57,321 bases of DNA, taken from contig CASEFP010000149.1 of NCBI GenBank assembly GCA_949287225.1, positions 1 to 57,321 on the forward strand, read 5' to 3'. The notes below the pieces were generated by a model that was not told where the DNA came from, made no database searches, and saw only the letters and a program-made list of their open reading frames with translations. This DNA is from an uncultured Lentisphaeria bacterium. GTDB lineage: Bacteria > Verrucomicrobiota > Lentisphaeria > Victivallales > UBA1829. Of this stretch, positions 1 through 8,387 are shown one piece after another. Made by a program: the position numbers and the translations under genes. Each line of letters starts with the position of its first letter. Position 1 is the stretch's first letter.

Positions 1-2
1 AG

Positions 3-83
3 AACTTCCTCGGCATCAGCAGACTGAAAAACACGGCGAAACACGCGGCGGAAAACCTGAAATCCGCGGAAAATCCCTCCTGA
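3..83 (+). CDS. C-terminal end of a gene cut by the window edge
   Basis: An open frame enters from the left edge and ends at a TGA at 81-83, giving 26 residues that are Lys/Ala-rich and hydrophilic. It is followed within 7 nt by a 13-bp inverted repeat, which supports a real gene end. Too little is present to assign a family, and I do not recognise it. Confidence 0.35.
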   Translation, partial: NFLGISRLKNTAKHAAENLKSAENPS

Positions 84-89
84 ACAGAC

Positions 90-128
90 GGAATCGGTCC
101 GCAATCTCATAGGCCGCGGACCGATTCC
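90..128 (+). terminator. 13-bp perfect stem-loop after the partial gene
   Basis: The arms at 90-102 (GGAATCGGTCCGC) and 116-128 (GCGGACCGATTCC) are perfect complements around a 13-nt loop. There is no long T-run, so it may act as a weak or bidirectional terminator between the partial plus-strand gene and the decayed minus-strand regulator. Confidence 0.5.
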
Positions 129-139
129 CGGCAGATCAG

Positions 140-960
140 CTACCCCGGAATCGCAACGTCCGCGGAAGGACGCTCCCCGCGGACCAGGTGCGCAAGCAGA
201 TCCAGTGCGGAAACGCTCAATGCATTGTAATCCGTACGCATAACTGTCAGCGGCGGATTCCAGAACTCGGCAACGCCGGAAAAATCGCGCGTGACCAGCG
301 AAAGATCATCCGGGATCCGGATGGCGCGCGCACGCAGCAAAGCGCAAACTTCCAGTGCCGTGTCGCCGGAAATCACAATCAGAGCCCTCACTCATTTCCT
401 GAGAAGATTTTCGAGACGCTCCGTAACCGGATAGCGTCATCGCCTGATCACTGCCGATCGGAGTATTCTTCGACATCACGATCCGCAGATTTCCGCCCCG
501 GATCCGCAGCAAATACCCGAGCAACGATGCGGGGGGAAGAGGCGCGGAAGACCATACCGGAAATTTTTCTCCATCACATTTTCACCATGCATGAGGAAAT
601 GGAAGAGCCCGCACGGCCCGCCAGCAGCAGGGTTTCGTGAAACGGTCCCGATCCCGCGGCTCCGGAGGTGCCGGAACGGATTGCGGCGGCAAAACACTCC
701 GGTGTCCGCGTCTGTCTCCGAGCCGCCGACATGCCGGAATGCCTGTGGATCATGCGGAAAATGAAACTTGATCACATTCCGACCAATGCACTGATCCCGG
801 AATCAGGAATCCGCACAATCGCCTGAATCGCCTGACTTCCTCCGGCGGCGGAAATTCCGGAGCGTTTCTCCATCTCTTCTCCGGAACGGAATGATCCTGT
901 CATTTCACCCGAACGCTCCGCACGGAACAAGCATCCTGCCGCAGAAAAGCATGATTTCCA
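140..960 (-). pseudogene. Decayed GntR-headed, LacI-type sensor transcriptional regulator
   Basis: Read on the minus strand, pieces of one regulator lie in order but in different frames. Around 770-900 a stretch containing EEMEKRSGIS and SQAIQAIV resembles a GntR winged helix. Around 600-700 a second piece (ETLLLAGRAGSS) sits where the sensor core should be. Around 430-530 is a piece containing TPIGSDQAM. At 140-391 is a good LacI-type C-terminal segment (IRIPDDLSLVT, then LAHLVRGE). Stops and frameshifts separate them, so no full protein can be made. Intact relatives with the same architecture occur at 2422, 9075 and 36704-37744. The limits are approximate and the N-terminal part is the least certain. 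Confidence 0.55.
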
Positions 961-988
961 AAGATACCGCGGAGGCTGCCATTTCTGC

Positions 989-1017
989 TTGTATTTTCCC
1001 GTCGTGCGTGATATATT
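989..1017 (+). promoter_or_regulatory. Candidate promoter for the alcohol dehydrogenase
   Basis: TTGTAT at 989-994 and TATATT at 1012-1017 are 17 bp apart, with the gene start about 75 nt downstream. The same hexamer pair occurs upstream of alaS (40305-40332, minus). Sequence match only. Confidence 0.4.
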
Positions 1018-1092
1018 TATGGATAAAAGAAAGATTCTCCGGACGGGGGACCTCAGCAGTATGATTGAAACAAATAAAACAGGAGAGTGAAA

Positions 1093-2199
1093 ATGGCGGA
1101 AATGGCAAAACTCGCGTATCTTGTCAAACCCGGTGAATTTGAATTCAGGGAATATCCGATCCCGGAAATCGACGACGATCAGATTCTCATCAGGGTCGAA
1201 GGCTGCGGCGTCTGCGGAACCGATGGACATGAGTATAAACGCGACCCCTTCGGTCTCTGCCCTGTCGTTCTGGGCCATGAGGGCTCCGGTGAAATCATCA
1301 GGATCGGCAAAAACGTCAAGACCGACTCCGCGGGAAAACCCGTGAAGCTCGGCGACAAACTCGTGACCTGCATCATCCCCTGCGGAAAATGCCCCGCATG
1401 CAAAAACACGCCCGCACGCACGAACCTCTGCGAAAACTGCGGCGTCTACGGACTCTTTCCCGACGACGACATTCATCTGAACGGTTATTTCGCCACGCAC
1501 ATGGTCATCCGGAAGGGATCAACCTTCTTCAATGTCACGGGGATGACGCTGGATCAGAGAATGCTCGTCGAACCCGCTGCCGTCGCGGTCCATGCCGTTG
1601 AACGGGCAAAAACGACCGGCCTCCTGAAATTCAACACAACGGTTCTGATTCAGGGATGCGGCCCCATCGGCCTGATGGTGATGGCCGTGATCCGCACCCT
1701 CGGCATTGAAAACATCATCGCGCTAGACGGAAACGACAACCGTCTGGAAATCGCAAAAACACTCGGCGCCTCCCATACCTTCAACTTCACGAAATACCCC
1801 GATTTCAACAAGATGCTGGAGGAAATCAAGGCGGCCACGGACGGTCTCGGCGCGGAATTCGCATTCCAGTGCACGGGAGTTCCGGCCGCGCACGCCAGCG
1901 TCTGGAAGATGATCCGCCGCGGCGGCGGACTTTGCGAAGTCGGATTCTTCCTTGACGGAGGCAACTGCTCCATCAATCCGCATTATGATCTCTGCAACAA
2001 GGAGGTCGCGGCGGTCGGTTCCTGGGTTTACACGCCCCAGGACTATCCCACGACATTCGATTTCCTCCGCCGGGCAAAGGCTATCGGACTTCCCGTCGAG
2101 AAATTCGTCACGCATCACTTCCCGCTTTCGCAGATCAAGGAAGCGCTCGAAACAAACGTGCAGATGAAGGGAATCAAAGTCGCCGTTGTCAATGAATAA
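1093..2199 (+). CDS. Zinc-dependent alcohol/polyol dehydrogenase (MDR family)
   Basis: A 368-residue medium-chain dehydrogenase that would oxidise an alcohol, polyol or amino-alcohol with NAD(P) in the cytoplasm. The catalytic zinc site is visible as CGVCGTD (Cys41) and GHE (His62). A structural zinc lobe carries Cys97, Cys100, Cys103 and Cys116 with Cys113 close by. The Rossmann signature GCGPIG follows near residue 190. The ATG at 1093 is chosen because AGGAG at 1081-1085 sits 7 nt upstream; a GTG at 1087 is in frame but overlaps that site. The gene stands alone between a decayed regulator and a hairpin. The nearest described relatives would be sorbitol- or threonine-dehydrogenase-like enzymes, but the substrate cannot be read from sequence. 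Confidence 0.85.
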   Translation: MAEMAKLAYLVKPGEFEFREYPIPEIDDDQILIRVEGCGVCGTDGHEYKRDPFGLCPVVLGHEGSGEIIRIGKNVKTDSAGKPVKLGDKLVTCIIPCGKCPACKNTPARTNLCENCGVYGLFPDDDIHLNGYFATHMVIRKGSTFFNVTGMTLDQRMLVEPAAVAVHAVERAKTTGLLKFNTTVLIQGCGPIGLMVMAVIRTLGIENIIALDGNDNRLEIAKTLGASHTFNFTKYPDFNKMLEEIKAATDGLGAEFAFQCTGVPAAHASVWKMIRRGGGLCEVGFFLDGGNCSINPHYDLCNKEVAAVGSWVYTPQDYPTTFDFLRRAKAIGLPVEKFVTHHFPLSQIKEALETNVQMKGIKVAVVNE

Positions 2200-2208
2200 A
2201 TGATCCCG

Positions 2209-2238
2209 GCCTCACGATACCTTCCCGTATCGTGAGGC
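2209..2238 (+). terminator. 12-bp stem-loop after the dehydrogenase gene
   Basis: GCCTCACGATAC at 2209-2220 and GTATCGTGAGGC at 2227-2238 pair perfectly around a 6-nt loop, 10 nt after the stop codon. There is no clear T-tract, but position and stability fit transcript end formation. Confidence 0.65.
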
Positions 2239-2348
2239 TGTTCCGCCGGAAAAATCCCCGCATTTCCTTCCTCCCCTGAATTCCTGTCTTCCGCTGCCAA
2301 GCGGAAAGCATCCTGATGAAAAAAATCTTGTTTTCTTTGATTTTCCTC

Positions 2349-2376
2349 TTGTTTTTTTCTTTTTTTGCAGTATAAT
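2349..2376 (+). promoter_or_regulatory. Promoter of cassette A
   Basis: TTGTTT at 2349-2354 and a consensus TATAAT at 2371-2376 are separated by 16 bp within a T-rich stretch. The palindrome at 2380-2400 covers the expected transcription start. The regulator at 36704-37744 has the same TTGTTT/TATAAT pair. Confidence 0.6.
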
Positions 2377-2379
2377 AGA

Positions 2380-2400
2380 TACCAGTTCCTGATACTGGTA
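2380..2400 (+). promoter_or_regulatory. Palindromic operator candidate, TACCAGT-N7-ACTGGTA
   Basis: Two perfect 7-bp arms, TACCAGT (2380-2386) and ACTGGTA (2394-2400), lie just downstream of the -10 box and 22 nt before the regulator's ATG. GntR-family dimers bind such sites, so repression of its own cassette, relieved by a sugar ligand, is the simplest reading. Confidence 0.6.
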
Positions 2401-2421
2401 CCTTTCAAGAAGGAGATCCTG

Positions 2422-3468
2422 ATGGACAGGAAGTCGGAATACATCATTCTTTACGAGGAGCTCAAGCAGCACATCCGCAACGGGGAAATCCCGCCGGGAA
2501 ACAAGCTGCCCTCGGAACGCGGCTTCATGGAGACCTACGGGATCAGCCGGACGACGGTCCGCAGTGCGCTTGCGCTGCTGGAGCGTGAAAAATTCGTGGT
2601 GAAACAGCCGGGCGTCGGCTGCATCGTGCTCTCACCCGCGGAACAGGAACGCAAAGAGAAACTCCGGATCGGGATATCGCTCTCCCATGCTTCGGACCAG
2701 ACCTACCAGACCCTTCTTTACGAAGCACTGCTTCATGCGGCGGAAGGCGCAAATGCCGAACTGATTGTCAAGAAAAGCAGCGAACTCATTCAGGGCGACG
2801 GTGTGGACGGAGCCATTTTCATCGCGAACGCCAGTGTTGCCGAACTGCGTCAGCTGGAAAAAGACTACCGGAGCAAGTGCCCGGTTGTCTTCATCAACCG
2901 GATGCCGGTGCATCCGCACTTCGCCTACTTTGCAGTCGACTACGAGAACACCGCGCGGAAACTGGTCGCAAGACTGCTGAAAAACGGTGCGGAACGCATT
3001 GCGATGATCGGCGGGGCGGATCAGCCGGAAGGCCGATATTTTTCTGATTATACACGTTCGCAGGGATGGTGTTCCGCCTACCGTGAAGTGACAGGCTCCG
3101 TGCCGGAGGAACTCTTCTTCCGGACCGAGGAGCTTTACCGGGATCTGAACGGGGTGCGTCAACGGATCGAACAGGAGAAGCCGCGGGTGTTCTTCGTCTC
3201 CTGCAGCAGTCTGCTTTCCGTGCTTTCCGTGCTGCTCCGGCAGATGAATATCGCGGTCGGGAAAGACGCAAGCGTCATCTGTTTCGACAATGTCGAACGG
3301 ATCGCGGAAAATCTGCGCATGCCGATCTCCTATGTGAAGATGCCGTTTCCGGAAATGATGGAGCGCGCCGTCGCATACATCAAGGCGGCGCGGAACGCCG
3401 CTCCGCCGGTGCCCAAGGAACTTCTTGAAGCACAGCTTGTTGTAAACGGATGTCCCTATTTATTTTGA
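2422..3468 (+). CDS. GntR-headed transcriptional regulator with LacI-type sensor domain
   Basis: A 348-residue regulator. Residues about 8-70 form a GntR winged helix (KLPSERGFMETYGISRTTV). Residues about 75-345 resemble the periplasmic-binding-like sensor of LacI/GalR proteins (VFINRMP, then ERIAMIGGADQPEGR). The ATG at 2422 follows AAGGAG at 2409-2414; an upstream in-frame start would place translated sequence over the operator and lacks a ribosome site. It heads cassette A, 45 nt before a prepilin-like gene and its PL8-like lyase. The inferred role is sensing a sugar released by the lyase and repressing the cassette through the palindrome at 2380-2400. The ligand is unknown. Confidence 0.82.
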   Translation: MDRKSEYIILYEELKQHIRNGEIPPGNKLPSERGFMETYGISRTTVRSALALLEREKFVVKQPGVGCIVLSPAEQERKEKLRIGISLSHASDQTYQTLLYEALLHAAEGANAELIVKKSSELIQGDGVDGAIFIANASVAELRQLEKDYRSKCPVVFINRMPVHPHFAYFAVDYENTARKLVARLLKNGAERIAMIGGADQPEGRYFSDYTRSQGWCSAYREVTGSVPEELFFRTEELYRDLNGVRQRIEQEKPRVFFVSCSSLLSVLSVLLRQMNIAVGKDASVICFDNVERIAENLRMPISYVKMPFPEMMERAVAYIKAARNAAPPVPKELLEAQLVVNGCPYLF

Positions 3469-3513
3469 GAAGGAACTGTTTTTTGAATAAACACACAATC
3501 GGGAGGAAAAACA

Positions 3514-4362
3514 ATGGACAAGAGATTCATGGTCTTCAGAGCCGGAATGACGCGCCGGTTCGGGAAAAAGCAGGGTTCTCGGGGGAATTTCACCTTGATA
3601 GAGCTCCTCGTCGTGATTGCAATCATCGCGGTTCTCGCCAGCATGCTGATGCCGGCTTTAAGCAAGGTCCGTGAGAAGGCGCGCGGCATCCAGTGCGTCA
3701 GCAATCTGAAGCAGGCCGGAACGGGGATGCTGATGTACGCGATGGATTTCAACGACTATGCGCCGATCTCCTACAACAGCAATACGGGAAGCGGATCGAA
3801 ATACAAACCCGGCTGGGCTGGTATGCTGGCAACCCCTCTTGCTTCCGCAGGCAACGAGGATGTCGCACTGAACTATGTCCGCAACTGGAAAGTGTTTCAC
3901 TGCCCGGCGACCACCAACATCCCCGCGCCGGGAAAATACAATTCGGCAAACACCTACGGCGTATGGGATACATGGAACAATCCAGCCACCCGCTATGTCG
4001 TCAGCCTTTCCGGGGGCAGACAGTTCGTTGCCCTCCCGATCCGTCTGGTGGAGAAAGTTTCTTCCACAATGTACGCGATCGACAACACCAACCATTCGAA
4101 TTTTACCAACGTGAACATCGGTTACTGGGCATCGTCGCCGGACTCCACTGCACTCCGGCACAGCAACGCGGCGAACGCGGTCTGCTTCGACGGACATGTC
4201 AGCATCAATACCCGGGGAGACTTTATCAGCAAAAAGATCTACCGGCATAATATGAAACAGTCCTATTTTGTGGATAAACAGGCGTATGATGATGCCAGTG
4301 AAGCCTATCGCGGCTTCAACAGCGGCTATCTCAGCAGCAATACGTCAATCAGTCTGCGCTGA
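3514..4362 (+). CDS. Prepilin-like H-x9-DG secreted protein of cassette A
   Basis: A 282-residue protein with a prepilin-type N-terminus. A basic leader of about 24 residues is followed by [13 protein letters not shown] and a hydrophobic helix ending near residue 50. Near the C-terminus, His216 is followed by nine residues and DG, the H-x9-DG motif of a large protein group in Planctomycetota, Verrucomicrobiota and Lentisphaerota (DUF1559/general-secretion-G-like). The residue before FTLIE is Asn, with Gly one position earlier, so the processing site is not canonical. AGGA precedes the ATG. It lies between the regulator and the PL8-like lyase. A surface or periplasmic display or binding role is inferred; no function is established. 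Confidence 0.8.
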   Translation: MDKRFMVFRAGMTRRFGKKQGSRGNFTLIELLVVIAIIAVLASMLMPALSKVREKARGIQCVSNLKQAGTGMLMYAMDFNDYAPISYNSNTGSGSKYKPGWAGMLATPLASAGNEDVALNYVRNWKVFHCPATTNIPAPGKYNSANTYGVWDTWNNPATRYVVSLSGGRQFVALPIRLVEKVSSTMYAIDNTNHSNFTNVNIGYWASSPDSTALRHSNAANAVCFDGHVSINTRGDFISKKIYRHNMKQSYFVDKQAYDDASEAYRGFNSGYLSSNTSISLR

Positions 4363-4377
4363 TCCTTTCACAGAATA

Positions 4378-4399
4378 CCCCCGCTGAATGAGGCGGGGG
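4378..4399 (+). terminator. GC-rich hairpin between the prepilin-like gene and the lyase
   Basis: CCCCCGC (4378-4384) and GCGGGGG (4393-4399) form a 7-bp stem with an 8-nt loop in the 84-nt gap. It is not followed by a T-run, so it may mark an RNA end or processing point that lowers lyase expression relative to the upstream genes. Confidence 0.4.
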
Positions 4400-4446
4400 C
4401 TCCTATGACAGATGGCAGGGAAATCGCAAAAGGGACGGGAGTCTTC

Positions 4447-6774
4447 ATGTCTTTTCGCGGAATATTATTCAGTCTGATCTTTCTCGGGGCGTCACTTTCC
4501 GGCGCGGAAGCGGATAAAAACGCCGCGCTGGAGCGGATGCGCGAAGCGCGCGCGGGCACCCTGATCCGCGGATATCTGCGTGAAAAACAGGATTGGAAAA
4601 CCGTCCGGAATCTCATGGATGCGGACGGAGCCTTCCGGGATCTGAAAGAGTTTGAAAAAGAGATCCGGGAAAAAGACCTGACACAGAAGGAATTCTCCTA
4701 TACCGAACCACAGGCACGGATTCTGGCCCTGACCACGAAAGCCTTCCAGCGTCTCTGGACACTCTCCGAGGCGCTGCGCAAAGGAGAAATTCCCCCGGCG
4801 GAGCAGCAGGAAGTCCGAAGGCGCCTTTATAAAGACATTGTCCGCTACGGCGACATCGAGGTGAACCGCCTCAGCACCCACGCCGGACGCTGGACAAATT
4901 CGGCTTTCCTCATCCCGACGATCGGCGTCAATCTCTATTTCGCCAGTTTTTCCGACATGAAGAACGTCGAAAAGGGACAGGAAAAAGATTCTCTCGTCTG
5001 TGCCGCAAACGCAATTCTTAAAAAGATCGCATTCCAGGCGTGGAGCCAGCCGATGCGCAAGGACGAAACGGACAAAAACATCATTTCTCCGGAACGGTTC
5101 CGCAACAACACGCTCTATGTCGGCGGCAATGCCGTGGGCTACCGGCCGCTTCTGGAAAGCGCGCTGGTCCTGAATTCGCCGGAAATGGTCGATGTCGTCG
5201 CGCAGGTCGCACAGGCGTCGCTCGGGATCACCTCCCAGACGACCGGGGACGCCGCATTCTGGAATGAGGGCTTCACCGCGGACGGCGCGGGCTGGGGCCA
5301 CGGACGCCAGACACTTGTCTGGGGCTATCCGATCGACGGCGCGACAGGCGGACTCACGATTCTGAAAGATCTCAAGGGAACGCCGTGGGGCAAACCCTTT
5401 CACCGGGAGACGGCGGAAAACTGTATGAATTTCATCCGCGGTTCGAACTGGTATTATTACAAGGGGTATCTGGCGCCGCTGGTCAGCCGCGACAATTTCC
5501 GCACCTCCTACGGAAAACAGGTCCGGATCCGGACCGCGTTCATGGCGGATTTTCTGCTCGAACACTTCGCGGACAGCTTCACACCGGACGAGCGGAAGGA
5601 GCTCAGGGCGTTTTCCGCCGAGGCGCGGAAGCGTAACATTGCAATGAAGGAATACGGCGCCGGCGGCGTCTATTCTGGCATCCGCTATTTCTACAACAAT
5701 GACGACATGATCTGCAAAAACGACGCCTTCTACATGATGCTGAACATGGCATCCCGGCGCTGCGACGGCCTCGAAAGCGGCTCTCACGGCTTCAATATGT
5801 TCGCCAATGACGGCGCCACGTTCTTCGGAAGAAAGGGGAATGAGTTCTATGAACTGGCGCCCGTGATGAATCCGAATTACTTTCCCGGTGTGACCGCGCG
5901 GATCCTCGAAACGCTCAAACCCGAAGCAAACTGGAGCGGCTACTGCAGCGGAAAAGACCTTGCTACCGGCGTCACAGACGGAAAGGAAGATTTCGCCGCC
6001 GGATTCCAGTTTGAAAAATACAATGCGACATGGAAATACTCCGAATGGAGAAAGAAAAAACGTGTCAGCGACAATCCGCGCCTTTCCGGTGTCTCGGCAT
6101 ACAAATCCTGCTTCCGGTTCGGTGATCTTTTCGTCATGCTCTCCTGCGGGATCACGGATACGGAAAATGCCAACGGCGGCAGGCTGGCCACAACGATCGA
6201 ACAGAGCGTGCGGAAATCCGACTTCGCCCAGCTGGACCAGGCGGGCAGATGGTTCCGCAACAACGGATTCGTCTACGGGATTCTTTCCGGGGAAGGAAAA
6301 AGCATCGTGGAAACGCGCCCCATGACACCGGAGAAAATGCACAGAGGCAACCGGAAGACAACTGGCGCCCTCCCCGTCTTCCAGTTCTGGATCGACCACG
6401 GCACCAGCCCGGAAAACGCTTCATGCGCCTATCTGGTCAGTGTGAACGGAAGCGTTCCGGAACATTATCCGGAAATCCTGAGCAACTCTCCCGGCGTTCA
6501 GGCGGTTCTTTCTCCGGACGGGCAGAATCTCGGCGCGCTCTTCTTCTCGAAGGAAGCCGCACTGGAAACGCCATGGGGTCGTCTCACGGTCTCCGCACCC
6601 TGCGCGCTGCTGATTCAGCACAAAAAAAAGACTCTGCGCGTCACGGGCGCCGATGCGGCGATGAACCGGAATCTGAATGAACTTTCCGTCACACTCGGCC
6701 CACGGAAGCTGACACTCTCCCTGCCCCGGGAACCGTTCCGGGGAGCGCAGGCGAACGGCTCCGTCAAGCTCTGA
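4447..6774 (+). CDS. Secreted polysaccharide lyase, PL8-like (chondroitin/hyaluronan lyase type)
   Basis: A 775-residue secreted enzyme. The ATG at 4447 opens a classic signal peptide (hydrophobic core, cut near Ala20) and has GGGA/GGAG upstream; an in-frame ATG at 4405 would bury that signal. The region around residues 230-300 matches the PL8 toroid: a VGGN segment, then a His in GWGHGRQ (residue 285) and a Tyr in WGYP (residue 294). That nine-residue His-Tyr spacing is what characterised PL8 chondroitin AC lyases show, and an SRD segment further on could supply the catalytic Arg. The C-terminal half is beta-rich. Family members break uronic acid-containing glycosaminoglycans by beta-elimination. 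As the third gene of cassette A, its substrate probably feeds the regulator's ligand. The exact glycan is not determinable. Confidence 0.75.
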   Translation: MSFRGILFSLIFLGASLSGAEADKNAALERMREARAGTLIRGYLREKQDWKTVRNLMDADGAFRDLKEFEKEIREKDLTQKEFSYTEPQARILALTTKAFQRLWTLSEALRKGEIPPAEQQEVRRRLYKDIVRYGDIEVNRLSTHAGRWTNSAFLIPTIGVNLYFASFSDMKNVEKGQEKDSLVCAANAILKKIAFQAWSQPMRKDETDKNIISPERFRNNTLYVGGNAVGYRPLLESALVLNSPEMVDVVAQVAQASLGITSQTTGDAAFWNEGFTADGAGWGHGRQTLVWGYPIDGATGGLTILKDLKGTPWGKPFHRETAENCMNFIRGSNWYYYKGYLAPLVSRDNFRTSYGKQVRIRTAFMADFLLEHFADSFTPDERKELRAFSAEARKRNIAMKEYGAGGVYSGIRYFYNNDDMICKNDAFYMMLNMASRRCDGLESGSHGFNMFANDGATFFGRKGNEFYELAPVMNPNYFPGVTARILETLKPEANWSGYCSGKDLATGVTDGKEDFAAGFQFEKYNATWKYSEWRKKKRVSDNPRLSGVSAYKSCFRFGDLFVMLSCGITDTENANGGRLATTIEQSVRKSDFAQLDQAGRWFRNNGFVYGILSGEGKSIVETRPMTPEKMHRGNRKTTGALPVFQFWIDHGTSPENASCAYLVSVNGSVPEHYPEILSNSPGVQAVLSPDGQNLGALFFSKEAALETPWGRLTVSAPCALLIQHKKKTLRVTGADAAMNRNLNELSVTLGPRKLTLSLPREPFRGAQANGSVKL

Positions 6775-6824
6775 AGAACGGTGCATATTCCGGACGCATC
6801 GCATGCCAAACACTCTTTCCGGGG

Positions 6825-6853
6825 TTGAAATCTGGCGAAACTCTGCCATATTA
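6825..6853 (+). promoter_or_regulatory. Candidate promoter for the S24-like/excisionase-like gene
   Basis: TTGAAA at 6825-6830 is followed, after 17 bp, by ATATTA at 6848-6853; the gene starts 38 nt further on. The -10 match is moderate. Confidence 0.4.
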
Positions 6854-6891
6854 CCGGAGAAAAGAGCGCTAAAACATTTCAGGGAGACACC

Positions 6892-7473
6892 ATGAAACAG
6901 CAGGAAGGATTTTTCATTGTCACGGCCGAGGACATCGGCTGCGATCCGCGCATACCACGGGGCGCGCGCCTTCTCTGCACGGAAAAGATCGCGCCGCAAA
7001 ACGGCGATTACGTCCTGATCCGGCGCGGAGACGCGCCGCCGTTCCTCCGCGCCTACTTCGTCCGCGAGGACGGTTCGATCCTCCTGAAAGCCTATCACAA
7101 GGACGCGGACAGTTATCTGGCGAACGCCGAAACCCTGAAAGCTTCGGGCGTGCCGGTCGTCGTCCGGATGGAATATGATTTCCCGGCGGGCGTCCGCGCC
7201 GGACTCCCGGGAAAAAATGATGTTGCGCAAGTTCCTCATCCCGGACAGGCGCTTCCATCATCCGCGCCGCCTCCGGACGCCTCCGCCGCGCCGGAACTCC
7301 TGACCTTCGAAGAGGCGCAGGAGATGCTCAAAGTCCGGCGGACGAAGATGTATGCGCTTCTCCGTTCCGGCGAACTGCGCGCGTCCAAGGTCGGGAAACT
7401 CTGGCGGGTCGAACGGCGTTCGATTCAGGAGTATCTTGCGGCAAAGACCTACCGGACGCCCGATGCCCGGTAA
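6892..7473 (+). CDS. Two-domain DNA-binding protein: S24/LexA-like N-terminus, excisionase-type HTH C-terminus
   Basis: A 193-residue protein. The first 100 residues read like the beta-rich C-terminal domain of LexA/S24 proteins (IPRGARLLC, NGDYVLIRRG, then SILLKAYHKD), but I see no Ser/Lys pair in the expected places, so self-cleavage is doubtful. A Pro/Ala-rich linker leads to a MerR/excisionase-type helix-turn-helix (TFEEAQEMLKVRRTKMYALL, then KVGKLWRV) at about residues 140-190. The domain order is the reverse of LexA or phage CI, where the HTH comes first. A plausible role is a regulator with a sensor fold. No phage genes lie nearby. The ribosome site is AGGGAG before the ATG. Confidence 0.65.
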   Translation: MKQQEGFFIVTAEDIGCDPRIPRGARLLCTEKIAPQNGDYVLIRRGDAPPFLRAYFVREDGSILLKAYHKDADSYLANAETLKASGVPVVVRMEYDFPAGVRAGLPGKNDVAQVPHPGQALPSSAPPPDASAAPELLTFEEAQEMLKVRRTKMYALLRSGELRASKVGKLWRVERRSIQEYLAAKTYRTPDAR

Positions 7474-7523
7474 TCCCAGCATCCCGCACGGGGAAATTTT
7501 GCCTTGAAATCCCATATATCCTC

Positions 7524-7551
7524 TTGTAAAAGCCTGTGAGCAGTCTATCTT
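7524..7551 (+). promoter_or_regulatory. Candidate promoter for the acetyltransferase gene
   Basis: TTGTAA at 7524-7529 and TATCTT at 7546-7551 are 16 bp apart, 36 nt before the ATG at 7588. Match is fair, not strong. Confidence 0.35.
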
Positions 7552-7587
7552 ATCCCCCGGAACGGAAACCGGAAAGGACTATCTGCC

Positions 7588-8193
7588 ATGGGAATGAGCA
7601 ATCTGGAACGCATGAAAAGCGGAAAACTCTATATCTGCGCGGACGAGGAGATCGCAAGGGAACAGCTGAAATGCCTTGACCGCCTCTATGACTACAATCA
7701 GACGCGCCCGACGCAGAAGGAGCTGCGCGCGAAACTGCTCGGCGAACTCCTGGCCGAGGTCGGGGAAAACTGCTACGTCGAACCGCCGCTCCATGCGAAC
7801 TGGGGATGCCACACCCATTTCGGAAACAACGTCTACGCGAACTTCAACCTGACGCTTGTGGACGATACGGATATCTACGTCGGGGACAGCGTCATGTTCG
7901 GTCCGAATGTGGTGCTTGCGACGGCGGGGCATCCGGTCGATCCCGAACTCCGGCGGCGCGTGGCGCAGTTCAATCTGCCGATTCACATCGGCGACAACGT
8001 CTGGATCGGAGCGGGTGCCGTGATTCTTCCCGGCGTCCGGATCGGGAACAACTCGGTCATCGGCGCGGGAAGCGTGGTGACAAAGGACATTCCGCCCGAT
8101 GTCGTGGCGTTCGGCAATCCCTGTCGCGTCCATCGCGCAATCACTGAACGTGACCGGGAATATTATTACAAAGACCTGAAAGTCGATCTCTGA
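7588..8193 (+). CDS. maa: Maltose/galactoside-type sugar O-acetyltransferase
   Basis: A 201-residue left-handed beta-helix acetyltransferase. It opens with the Maa/LacA N-terminal region (KSGKLYICADEEI), continues with hexapeptide repeats, and contains the catalytic His in TAGHPVD. The C-terminal repeats IGAGAVILPGV and IGAGSVVTKDI form the acetyl-CoA-binding end. Members transfer acetyl from acetyl-CoA to sugar hydroxyls in the cytoplasm, probably to detoxify non-metabolised sugars. The start is preceded by GGAAAGGA at 7570-7577. The next gene begins 20 nt later, so the three genes to 8973 may be cotranscribed. The exact sugar is unknown; lacA-like is an equivalent name. Confidence 0.85.
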   Translation: MGMSNLERMKSGKLYICADEEIAREQLKCLDRLYDYNQTRPTQKELRAKLLGELLAEVGENCYVEPPLHANWGCHTHFGNNVYANFNLTLVDDTDIYVGDSVMFGPNVVLATAGHPVDPELRRRVAQFNLPIHIGDNVWIGAGAVILPGVRIGNNSVIGAGSVVTKDIPPDVVAFGNPCRVHRAITERDREYYYKDLKVDL

Positions 8194-8213
8194 AACACGG
8201 GAAAGGAAAACAT

Positions 8214-8387
8214 ATGGCTGAAATCAATCCGAACTGTCCCTGCACCTGGCCGGGATGCGAAAATCACGGGAACTGCGAAGCCTGTCAGGCAAACCACAAT
8301 CCCTACGGTGAAAAGACGGCCTGTCAGAAACTGGCACAGCGCCGGAATACGGAACGCAATGAAATTTCAGATCACGCAGAAAGATAA
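8214..8387 (+). CDS. Small Cys-rich protein (DUF6485-like)
   Basis: A 57-residue protein starting at ATG 8214 with AAGGA just upstream. Cys residues fall at 8, 10, 15, 21, 24 and 37 in a pattern (CPC, GCENHGNCEAC) with nearby His residues. This resembles the short zinc-binding-looking family DUF6485. No signal peptide is present, so it is likely cytoplasmic. Its 3' end overlaps the start of the glycosylase gene by 29 nt, suggesting translational coupling. The function of the family is not known; metal binding is inferred from the Cys/His pattern. Confidence 0.65.
   Translation: MAEINPNCPCTWPGCENHGNCEACQANHNPYGEKTACQKLAQRRNTERNEISDHAER

Noticed and set aside
2300..2375. T-rich stretch before cassette A as a phase-variation tract
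   Set aside because: The runs are interrupted and lie upstream of or within the promoter spacer; nothing shows slippage. It is simply AT-rich promoter DNA.
4492..6399. 635-residue open frame on the minus strand
   Set aside because: Antisense to the PL8-like lyase; typical shadow composition.
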